A stretch of 64,000 nt of DNA from Plasmodiophora brassicae (taxonomy: Eukaryota; Endomyxa; Phytomyxea; Plasmodiophorida; Plasmodiophoridae): the NCBI GenBank assembly GCA_039704465.1, contig JASFAU010000002.1, positions 1,364,001-1,428,000 on the forward strand. Direction: 5' to 3'. Positions 51,901 to 61,759 of this stretch are shown piece after piece (positions within the stretch are counted from its first letter, which is position 1; each line of letters opens with the position of its first letter). The position numbers and the translations under genes are program-made. Under the pieces are notes generated by a model that saw only the letters and a program-made list of their open reading frames with translations, searched no databases and was not told the DNA's origin.

Positions 51901-54900
51901 GCCACGTGCACGCCTCGATCGTGTTCGGCGCCGCCGACGCCTCCTTCATCAGGTCGCGGAAGTCGGCGTCGATCCCGTCGAACCGCTTGCTGTCCTCCGG
52001 CAGCTGGACGCGAATGTCCTGCGACGATATGAAGATGGACTGCAGCGACGACCACTTCGCCTGGACCTCCAGCCAGTCGTGCAGGACGGTCTCGGTCGTG
52101 CCCAGGTCGTTCTGCCATTTCTCGACCTCGGTGATGAAGTGCTCGACGTAGCGCCCCTGGCCCGAGATGCCTTGGAGCATGGCCATGTTCTCCTCGAGCG
52201 CCAGCAGGACCTCGTCGGGCGACTTGATGACCAGGACGGACGGGACGTCCTTGTGCGCGCCAAAGTTCAGCGGCAGGTCCACCCACTGCGTCGCGATCTT
52301 CTTCAGCTGGTTGCCGATCTTGTTCTCCTTGGTGGCCAGCTCGACGACCTCCTCGACGTCCGTCACGAACTTGTGCAGCTCGAGGTCGAGCAGGTCAGCC
52401 AGGCAGAACGACGACCCCATGGTGAACTGCCTCGACGTGACGTTCATGATCTGGGTCCAGTGCCGGTCCTGCATGGACGGCGAGTGCAGCAGGTTGACGA
52501 GGGGCAGGACGGTCGTCATGTTGCGCACCTCGTTCTGCAGGCCGACGTACGCCTTCCAGGCGCGCATCTCCTTTGGCAACGCCCCGATCCGCTTCTGCAG
52601 GTTCTTGGTCTTGTCCATGAGCGCCTCCGTGTCGATCTTGTCCCACAGCGTCTTCTTCCAGTCGTTGAACAGGTAATGCGTCAGGGCGATGTTGTCCCAG
52701 AGCACCTTCAGCAGGCGGTTCTCCTTCCGGGACAACGGGATCTCCCTGTACGTCGAGATGGACAACTCGAAGAGGCCCTCGAGGCGGTTCAGTTCGGCGG
52801 CGGCCTTCTCCACGATCGTGATCTGCCCGTCGAAGTAGGCGATGTTCCTGTACGCGTCGTGGATGGCGACCTCGTACGAGAAGGGCGCTTCGTCGCGGAA
52901 CGCGGCCCGGAACGTGCGCAGCTGTTCGGCGAAGGCCTCCGCCTTCAGGTTGATGCTCTTGACGCCGCGATCCTGGAACGGCGTGATCTTCTCCTTGACC
53001 TTGTAGACCTTGTCGACCATGTTCTCCCAGCGCACCGGCGCGTCGTCCAGCATCTTGAGCTCGTAGTCCTTCAGGGCGAGGCCGTGGCGCTTCAGCATGG
53101 CGACCGTGTCGCGCAGCGGGCCGAACGACGCCATCGTGCTCGCGTTCCGCGTGCGCACCTCGTGGATGTACGTCAGCGAGCGCTCCAGGGCGTCCGTGTC
53201 GCCTTCGGGGATGTCCGCTTCCAGGCCGACGCTGATGTCGTTCATGAACGTGTCCAGGCCGATGAGCTGGCGCGTGATCTGGTTCTGCAGGAACGACGTG
53301 TACGTGTGGATCCATTTGCTGGCCCAGGTCGACAGCGCCTGCTTCAGCGGCTGCGCGTTGATGCGAAGCCAGCCGATCTCGATCGACGTCTTCTTCTCCT
53401 CGATCTTCGCCTGCACCGACTTGTAATGCAGGATCTTGGCGTCGAACGCCGACAGCGGCGGCATGCCCGACGCGAACCCGTCGCTCTTCGCCGACGCCGA
53501 CGACCCGTTCTGCCCTGCTGCGCCGCCGTCGGCGCTGTCGCCGTTCGCCCCGCCTTCATCGGAGGCGCCGGCCCCGGCCGCCCCGCCGTTGCCGTCCTTG
53601 GCGGCCGCGGACGCACCGTCCGTCGGCGCCTCCACGACCCGCTCCCTGGCGACGAACTCGCGGAACTCGACGTTGCGGTCCTTGAGCCAGAGGTCCTCGA
53701 ACTGCAGGTACTCGTTGCGGTAGTCGTTGCACAGGGCCTGCGGGGCGATGTGTCAGTGCGCTGTTGGTCCTGCGCACCCGGGGCGTGCAGCTCTGGGCGC
53801 TTCATCTCCGTAGTGCCTACCTGGTTGCGCTGCAGATGCTGGCGGAACAGGTCCATCAGGCGGACGATGCCGGGGTCGGCGCGCAGCTCCCCGAGGTAGT
53901 CGCCGCCGTCCTGCGAGTCGAGGCGCGGGATGATCCGGCCGAGCTCGAAGAAGGCGTCGACCCAGGACGTGACCATGTCCCAGATGTCGGACCCAGGGCC
54001 CTGGACGACGTGCGTGTCCTTGGCGTTGAACAGGACGTCCTTGCTGTACAGGCCGAGTTTGATCTCCATCATCGGCGGAAGCTCCGTCGCCGCGATCTTG
54101 TCGTGGTCGATGTTCTCGATGACGAACTCGATGGACGACGCCATGATCTTGATGAGGCCGGCGCGGACGTGCTCCTGGACAAACTGCACGTACGTCTTCC
54201 ACTGCGGGGCACCCTTGGACACTTTCAGCGCGTCCGACGTGGCGACGATCAGCTTCTGGATCTGGGCGCCGGCCTTGGCGATCTCGTCGAATCGCTGCTT
54301 GCGTAGCTTGTGGAGGTTGTCCTCGAAGTCCTGGGGCGTCAGCGCCTTGTTCTTGCGCTCGATGAGCGGCTTGCTGACCTCCTCCATCAGCTTGATGATG
54401 GAGCGCAGGTTGCGCTTCATGACCTGGACGACGTCGTACACCTTCTGGACGTTCTCCATGGCCGACTGGATGAATTCGTTGACCGACTTTGATTTCCAGG
54501 TGAACTCGGTGACACCCGGCTGGATCTCCTCGTGGATCTTCGCCAACGCCTTGTCGACCAGCGGCCTCTCGACCGCGTTCAGCGTCGTGACCATCTCGTT
54601 GAACATGTTGACGATCAGCTGCAGGTTCGTGATCTGCTGTCGGTAGGTCTGCGCCTGGTTGAAGATGGCAATGGCGTTCTCGGGGACGGCCACCTCCATC
54701 TGGAGCAGGTACTTCACCTCGCGGAGCAGCCGCACGACGTCGTCGTCAAAGTTGACATAGTACCGCTCCTGGGCGGCGTCGTACCGCAGCAGGGGCTTCC
54801 GCAGGCTCTCCTGCGTGGTCGTGTCGATCTCCTTCTTCCAGTCCTCGACCTTGCCGGCCTGGTACGTCGCCATGGCGTCGAGCACTGTCGTAAAGATCTT

Positions 54901-56847
54901 CTGGATCTCCACGTTCTCGTCGCTGTCGGCAGCGGACGCCGACGTGTACGCCTTCAGTTTCGCCATCGGCTTGCTGATGCGGTCGATCAGGCCTCGGCAC
55001 CAGGACAGGGCGCCCGACGTCCGCGGCAGGTTCGAGTGGATGGGCGGGCTGTCCTTGCCGTCTAGGAACAGTTCCTGGACCTGTCGCAGGTCGGCCGAGT
55101 ACTGTGCCAGCAGCAGCGACTGCTTCTTCTGCAGCTCATCGGCGATGATCGGGCGGTCCAGCAGGCCCTCGAAGCTGTCCAGCATGCTGAACCGGGCGAA
55201 AATCGTCGCGCAGTCGTCGAAGGCGCTGGCCAGGACTTTGGCCAGTCGCCGGTCCAGCTCCTTGATCTGCAGGCGGAACCGGTAGAAGTCGTCGTCGAAC
55301 TCCTTCGCGTTGACATCCATGATGTCGTACGTCACCGCCTTGAACGTCTCGACGGTCTTGCTGAACTCGCTGTGGACCTGCCGGAGCGTGTCCGTCAGCG
55401 ATCTGCCCTTGGTGCCGCCTATGTGCACCTTCTCCAGCTTGCTGAACTCCAGGACGATCTTCGTGAAGTCGAGGATGTCCTCGCAGCGTTCAATGAAGAC
55501 GTCCAGTCGCGAGAAGAGAACGTCGGTGCCGACGTCCCAGCGTCGTTCGGCGGGCAGCATGGTGGCGGCCAACGATTGCGCCGCTGTGAATGCCGTCTTG
55601 AACGACGTGCACACGTCGACGGTCGTATGTAGGATGTTGACTGCATCGGGAATGTTCTCGTCGTCGATCAGGCGGAACAAGGTGGCGCCCGACACGAACT
55701 TCCTGGCCTGCTCGATGATGGAATTGCCGATCTCGCGTACGAGGACGACCAGGCGCGAGCAGGTGCAGTAGGTGCACGACTTGGACCAGATCAGGACCAT
55801 GGTCTGCAGGATGGGCGTGAACAGCGCCACAAGCTTGGGGAAGTCGAGCTCCTCGTTCAGGCGCTGGAAATACGTACGCAGCGTGGACAGGTACTTGCTG
55901 TTCTCATTGGCCTCCGCCTGCAACCCGGCCGCGTCAGTCGGGGCATCCAGCACAGGTGTACGCCAGAGCCGACCTTGGCGGACACAACCTCGGCGCCGAG
56001 CCTGTCGAACTGGGCGCCCAGGGTGGACTGGACCGATTCCAGGGCGGACAGGACCGCTCGCATGGGCGACGCTGTGATCTGGGCATGGATCGAGTTCAGG
56101 TTGGCGGATTTGGCGGCCCAGAAGTCGAGCTCGGCGAGCGGCGACGGGTGCAGCCCCGATTTGATGAGCGACTCCGGGTCCAGTTTCAGGACGGCCTTGA
56201 TCTGTTTGCTCCAGCCGACGACGAACGTCTCGAGGACGTGCGTCCGTTCCTTGACCGGGAAGTCCCTGCTGAAGACGTGGCTGGGCGGCAACGGCAGCAG
56301 CGTCTTGCCCTTGGACTGCCCCAGCGTCACGTACAACGTCGATGAGAACTGATTCATGCGCGCGATCACGTCCTTGGCGGCCGGCTCCGACCAGGTCTTG
56401 CGGTTGGCCGGGTTGCTGATCAGCGGTTTCATGACGTCCTGGACGATGTAGGACAGGTTGTCGAGCGGTGACGGCGCCAGGTCCATACAGACCAGGTCGC
56501 GAACGTTCGCGCCACTTACGACCATGTCTGACGGCTTTAGGAACATGAGCGCCTTCTTCTTAAACGGTTCGGGCGCCTTGGCCACCGCCTTAAACGGCTC
56601 GCTGCCGCCGGGGTAGAACGACAGCACACGAACATCGGCGTTCTTCAGGAACGCGTTCATGGCGGCACTGCGAGGGGCACACGCGGCCTTAGTCGACAAC
56701 GCTGGCAACCCCAGCGTGGCGACTCTCTTACATGGTCTCTTCAGACTCGAAGGACTTTAGGAATTTATCGCGATTCGTGGAGCCGCGCAGGGCGTCCTCG
56801 ACGCGTTTGCGAAGCCAAACGACCTCTTCGGACGCTTCCGCCGCCAT
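42944..56847 (-). CDS. axonemal dynein heavy chain (outer-arm-like)
   Basis: Exons (5' to 3', minus strand): 56732..56847, 55974..56667, 53821..55917, 51617..53737, 42944..51556; total 4,546 residues, all phases consistent. The N-terminal tail carries LGQSKGKTLLPLP and tail helices with a Gly/Ala/Asp/Ser-rich insert near residues 1000-1060. The motor follows: AAA1 P-loop GPAGTGKTET (~1890), AAA2 GPTGCGKSE (~2167), AAA3 GTAGTGKT (~2521), AAA4 GVGGSGKQS (~2868), then the stalk coiled coil around 3050-3350, AAA5/6 and the C-terminal domain ending LLLEVDG. Axonemal dyneins slide doublet microtubules to beat flagella. The tail motifs recall outer-arm chains, but the exact class is not settled. The last exon, 8.6 kb without an intron, is striking. 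Length is normal for the family. Confidence 0.93.
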
Positions 56848-57070
56848 CGTTCCGGGCGGCGGTCACGACGACGACCGGCGATCAAATATGTCGAGGCTGG
56901 CTGGCACTGTACGACCGACCTGGACTAGTCGTCACAGTGTTGTACATTTTCTGACAGAGGACGATGTGCGTGCGCTTTCGCGCGCTCGGTAGAAGGCACA
57001 TTCCTTCAGCGGGGCCTGAGATCACTCAGCATGGCATCTTTAGTACGGATGGCACACACGGTGCGATGCA

Positions 57071-59209
57071 TCAGCTGAGATGCAGGTCGTGGCTGATCAT
57101 CTTCTCGGCAATGGGGTGGTAGAAGTGACGGTGATGTTTGAAGGTCTCGACGGCGGCGCTGCTCCCAAACTTGGACTTGAACAGGTCGCGATACAATGGG
57201 CGAACGAATTTCATGCGGCCCTGTTTCGTGATGAACTCGATGACCTGGTCCAGGATCGGCGCGTGCTCCAGCTGGATGCAGAGCGTGTACCAGCGGAACC
57301 GTATCTCGGCGTTCTTCGACATCCGGAACTTGCAGTGATCCTATAAACAGGTGGCATCAGCCTGCAAGTGCCGAATGCGAGCACGCCGAGTCATACGTCA
57401 AGAGCGATCAGCGTATCAGTTGTGACCTTCGCCTTGCCCAACAGGAGCTGGTCGAGGAAGGCGATTCGCTGGCCGGCAGTAAAAGAGGACAAGTCGGGCC
57501 GGTTACCGCAAACCCAGCACGACGCTTTCACCTTGACGACGTCCTGCATCGACTGGTCAAAGTTGGGTTCGACAGGCGGCATACCTGGCGTGTGCAGCCA
57601 TGCGTTCCAGTCGATCTGCGTTAGTTTGTCCGGTTCCGCAGCGAATCGCGAACGAACGTCAGTGATGAAGTCGTCCGTGTCGACCGTTGAAAACTGGTGC
57701 CGAGCAATGAACCACTGGAGAAAGCTTTCGAACTGATGCCGACCGAACAGATTCTCAAGGTAAAACAGTAGATTGAACCCCTACTGGGACATTCAGTCGG
57801 GAACATGTCCACAACGTGCTAAACGTCAACCTTCTCGTATGGGACAGAGGAAAATGCATCATCGGGATCAATACCAGTCAGATCAGGGCACAAGTTTGTC
57901 AATGGATTTTGGGCACCAAAGTGCTCGATATCATCCATCAGGTGTTTCCAGCCACCAATCGCCTGGAAGTGGAACTGCGCATCGCCATGGATCGCACCCA
58001 TGATTTTTCTTTCAACGTAGACCGTGAACCCCTCGTTCAGCCAGAAGTGCTAACGCGGATTTAACTGATCCGATAATTCATCAAGGCCACGAATGCAAAA
58101 CACGTACCTCCCAGGTGACGTTCGTAACGAGGTTGCCATGCCAAGAGTGGGCGATTTCGTGCGCAACGACATTCGCTAGCGACTTGTCGCCGGTGAGCAA
58201 TGTCGGCGTCACGAACGTTAGGCACGGATTCTCCATCCCACCATATGGGAAGCTGGGTGGCAGCACAAGCACGTCGTACCGGCCCCACACGTATCGTCCA
58301 CAAATGCTCTCGGCAGCTATACGTTGGACGACATTGTGAGATCCACAGAATATTACGAGGGGCAACCAGTGAAGCACCTTTAAGGAAGCTCTCCGTCTCA
58401 GAAAAATCAGATGCGGCCGCGGCAACAACATCCGGCTCCGCCCAAACCGACGACCGCGGTCCAATTTCTTTCGATTGAAGGTTCCTATACAGCGTATGAC
58501 ATTGTGCAACTCCAAGAGGCATATGGTCGACGGAATATTACCCGACAGCGAGAGCGATCAGGTAGGACGGCATCGGTACTTGCTGGTCGAAATAATACGT
58601 TACGCCTTGTGACGATTTAACGGGAGGCTTCTTGGACAGTGCACTCATCAAAGCCACAAGCGGCGGATCGACTGTCACTTCAGCGTCATACGTCGACTTA
58701 TTCATTGGCGTGTCCTGTGTGGATACCGTCAGATAGCGGGCAGAGGAGATTGACAATGGTCAGCGTCGCACCTGGCACGGCAGCATGCTTCGCGCGTGGA
58801 TTGCCTGGCATTGGGTGAAACAAAATGGATACCCAGAGCTGGTCTGCTGGGCAGTCAGCCACTGGACAGCAGATCCCTGAGGGGTGGTCGAATAGGATAT
58901 CCGCACAGTGACACGCGAGCTTGCGTTGTGTTCCTCAGGCAGCTGAATCCGCAGAGGACGCCCGAATGGTTGCAATTCGTCTCCGAGAGAGAACTGGGCA
59001 ACTTTCTCGTTGCACCAGACTTCATTGATGATAAGATGTCGCGTATCGAGAACGATCTCGGAGGTTCCGTCCTTGATGATGTCACAGGCGAGAACCGCCT
59101 GGCCGGCGAGGACAGAGCAACTGAAGTCGACGCTAAGCACCAGTTTCATATGACGCACCCGGACGGCGTCGACATTGGCCAGTGACGACGGGTCCTTGAC
59201 TGCCTTCAT
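57071..59209 (-). CDS. LTA4H: leukotriene-A4-hydrolase-type M1 aminopeptidase
   Basis: Exons (5' to 3', minus strand): 58772..59209, 58542..58714, 58378..58484, 58108..58316, 57831..58049, 57397..57780, 57071..57340; 599 residues, all phases consistent, close to the ~610 usual length. Hallmarks in order: [50 protein letters not shown] (substrate-binding exopeptidase motif), zinc site [10 protein letters not shown] with the second Glu in [25 protein letters not shown], and the C-terminal helical domain with [12 protein letters not shown] and [13 protein letters not shown]. The enzyme is a zinc aminopeptidase with possible epoxide-hydrolase activity, acting in the cytosol or nucleus. Outside vertebrates the peptidase role is the safer expectation. 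Confidence 0.92.
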
Positions 59210-59249
59210 GACGAGTAGGTCATGCGCAGCGCCAACAAAAATGACCGGC

Positions 59250-59951
59250 CCTCATGTGCGGTTTTGCCTTTGGGGACTGGCGTTGTTTGCCTGCAGACCG
59301 GACCAGGCCCAACGAGAGCAGCTGCTCTCCTGGTCCAGGTGGCAGCCCGGCCTACAAAACATCTCACCGGTGGGGCTACACGACGTCGTCGCCCGCGAAA
59401 GCACTGCGCTGCCCGTTCGCTGGGCCTCATGATGCGATGTGCCGCAATGCACGACCGAAATCAAGGGGTTGGGTGTCGGAGCGCCCGCATACCGCGTTTC
59501 GCCTTTTCCGCCTAGGCACGGGCCCCTTGAGGCACAGATCACTCCCGAGTAATGTCAGGACCCCACATACATCGATTCTGGCCTTTTCCAGGCGCTGCTT
59601 CTCCCTGGCGTACCTCCCGTAGAACAGGTGCACAGACGTCGACAACGAGGATTCCCACCTGGGTTTCCTTAGCGAAGCTTCGCCGTACGGCAGCGACTCG
59701 TTCGACATTGGCGACCAGCGGATCGGCTCCCTTAATCAGCGCCGCCGCTTGGCTAGACTTATCCTCGACGACTGCCGACATCAGGACTTTCTTGAACATG
59801 CCCCGTCCAGATCGGGCATCGGCGCCGAACGTTGCAATCGTCATCGGGCGTTCTGAATTCGTGCCATTACTGCCTGACGGCGAACACGACCTGGCCGGTC
59901 TGGGATTTAGTGGGGAGTCGACGTTCAAGGTTCCGTACTCACGTCTCATCC
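59250..59951 (-). CDS. possible small hypothetical gene, boundaries unknown
   Basis: A minus-strand frame from 59951 gives a compact segment (FKKVLMSAVVEDKSSQAAAL, then VANVERVAAVRRSFAKETQ) with the look of a real helix pair, followed by a possible short intron (GTGGGA...CGCCAG) and a basic KQRLEKARID piece. No family is recognised. Support is weak: no clear start, no clear end, and the plus strand is also open. Confidence 0.25.
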
Positions 59952-60167
59952 TACGCTTTCGAACGCAAGTACAACAAGCAACATAAGCTGTACATAGCGC
60001 GCCATGAAACTGTAGCGAAAAGTGCGACTTTCGCGCCCGCCCACGGCCCACCCCTTCCCGCGGTAGGAGGCTTTTTTGGTTGCTCAAGGCGCAAGGAATG
60101 AGAGCGGACGTGGGGGATCGAAGAGTGATGGGGCTCCGCCCTCAACCCCCCGCCCCCGACGGGGCGT

Positions 60168-60262
60168 CATGCCTCTCGCAGGGCACCCGGAACCGCCCGA
60201 CCCGTCCCGCGTTGCTTTGCGACGCGGGTTCCCCGGGCGTGCGGGTGCCCTGCGACAGGCAT
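60168..60262. repeat. nested inverted repeat (strong hairpin)
   Basis: Outer arms 60168-60189 and 60241-60262 pair over 22 bases with one mismatch (CATGCCTCTCGCAGGGCACC pairs with its inverse). Inside them, CGCCCG pairs with CGGGCG and CCCGCGT with ACGCGGG, leaving a short TGCTTTGCG loop. A second, weaker inverted pair (GGCCACC...TTCTAAAA at ~60273-60291 against TTTTAGGTGGCC at 60301-60312) follows directly. It lies in a gene-poor gap (59210-60648). It could be a fold-back or MITE-like element, or a structured RNA. Confidence 0.7.
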
Positions 60263-60648
60263 GTAGCGGCCTGCGGCCACCCTTCTAAAAACCATACCCG
60301 TTTTAGGTGGCCTGCTTGGAGAGCATGCAGGGCTCGTCGGCCAAGCGGGCACACCCCGGCACGGGGGAGGCAGTTCCCGCAGTTCGCCTGTCGGGCAGTT
60401 TCGCACTGCGCCAGTCGGGCGTTCGCGGGCAGTTACAAGTCCGCGGCGGACTACCTGAACGGACAAAGTTATTGGTCATCGTGCCGCGTTTCGCCGCAGG
60501 TCGTGGCGCAGGCACAGCCAGACTTAGCTCGAAGCCCCTGGACGTGCGGGTGGTGGCGGGTCACTGCCGCAGCGTAAATCTGCCCGCCCCGATCCGATCC
60601 GACGCCGCCGTCCACTGCTGAGCCAGTCACGGAGTTCGGGGGCACATC

Positions 60649-61431
60649 ATGTCCACATCACTGCTTCTTGATGTACCGGACGACGTCTTCAATGTCATTG
60701 CCGTCCGGCTGTCGGCGCGTACATTCGCACGCCTGATGGCATGCTGCCGGGCGTTGCGACGTCGCCTGTTCGTCCCGCGGATCATAGAATCGCGTCTGGC
60801 GGTGAGATTTGGGAAGGACGCGCTTACATGTATGCTACAGGTTAATTCTGATTCTGCGATGTCTTTGCTGCTGCATTACTCCGCATTGCACCAACGCGCA
60901 GCCGTTCTTCCACCTAACGAAATGAGCATCATTTGGATGAACGGGACGTACTGGTCCATGGACTATGACGGCAGAGCTCCGTTTGGTGCTGTTGCGCGCT
61001 TGCACATGGTGTGCTGGTTCGACGTTCGCGCCCAGTTTGTTGGCGTTGCGCGGGGCTTCTACAGGCCGGTTGTGACATGTTCGCTAACGGAAAACATTCC
61101 TCACTGGCAAGGCGAGCTATCTTTCTCCATGAGGGCGATTGTTCACACCGGTGGTGATGTTCCCAGCATGTCCGTCAAGGAGTCGAGGCGAATGTTCAAC
61201 TCTGTTACCGCTCGGTATCCCGAGTGGGGGGACCTGTCGCTGGATCCTGTACATGTTGGAAGCTGTCGAGGTGGTGGCTCTAAATACGCGCGAGTTGTTG
61301 TCGAAATGGTTGATCACAGTCATCGATGGAAGCGCGGATTCGCCATCGCTGCAGTACGGCTTGAGCCTGTCGACGAGGACGCGAAGGAGTTCTCGGCTCC
61401 AATTCCCAAATCCCTGAGGCTATGCAAATAA
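60649..61431 (+). CDS. F-box-like protein
   Basis: 260 residues, single exon, start at 60649. The N-terminal ~40 residues (LLDVPDDVFNVIAVRLSARTFARLMACCRALRRRL) follow the F-box pattern: Leu-Pro-like start, hydrophobic spacing and a C..C turn. The rest is a beta-rich region with several aromatic residues (IIWMNGTYWSMDYDG, LHMVCWFDVRAQFVGVARGFY) that I cannot assign. F-box proteins recruit substrates to SCF ubiquitin ligases. A polyadenylation-like AATAAA lies at about 61535, some 105 bases after the stop. The gene sits beside a hAT transposon and a hairpin element, so it may belong to a repeated, fast-evolving family. Confidence 0.65.
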   Translation: MSTSLLLDVPDDVFNVIAVRLSARTFARLMACCRALRRRLFVPRIIESRLAVRFGKDALTCMLQVNSDSAMSLLLHYSALHQRAAVLPPNEMSIIWMNGTYWSMDYDGRAPFGAVARLHMVCWFDVRAQFVGVARGFYRPVVTCSLTENIPHWQGELSFSMRAIVHTGGDVPSMSVKESRRMFNSVTARYPEWGDLSLDPVHVGSCRGGGSKYARVVVEMVDHSHRWKRGFAIAAVRLEPVDEDAKEFSAPIPKSLRLCK

Positions 61432-61759
61432 CAAAGCGTTCAGACATATCTATAAATCTAGCCTCAGTGCTCTTTGTACTGGTTGCCGCTTGTTGAGACT
61501 GACCCGCTTGACTCACTTCTATGGAATTGTTGTAATAAAGGGGTGTTTTTTACAAGCCTGTTTTTTACATGTAAAATACACTACTCAGGAACCAACTTTA
61601 CACTGTAAAATACAGGTAACGTAAGGGTTTCCCGATCCGCGAGACACCTACCGGCGCACCGGCGTGTACACCGTACACGCCGTCCAGGAGCCATTGTTGC
61701 GCGTGCGCGTCGTCGTCGTCTTGTGGTCGATTGTTCATATCAATAGCGTGCTGCCCGCG
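61432..61759. other. AT-rich stretch before the hAT transposase with repeated TGTAAAATACA motifs
   Basis: Contains GTTTTTTACA and TGTAAAATACA motifs in both orientations between about 61545 and 61615. These may be subterminal repeats of the hAT element's left end. The precise terminus and target duplication cannot be fixed because the right end lies outside the window. Confidence 0.4.

Noticed and set aside
43880..53899. 3,339-codon open frame on the plus strand
   Set aside because: It lies antisense to the dynein heavy chain, is composed of Arg/Val/Leu/Asp/Gln-rich low complexity and crosses dynein introns. It follows from GC-biased codon use in the real gene.
61540..61620. Possible telomeric or centromeric repeat
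   Set aside because: The repeats are few, irregular TGTAAAATACA motifs beside a hAT transposase and are better explained as transposon subterminal sequence.
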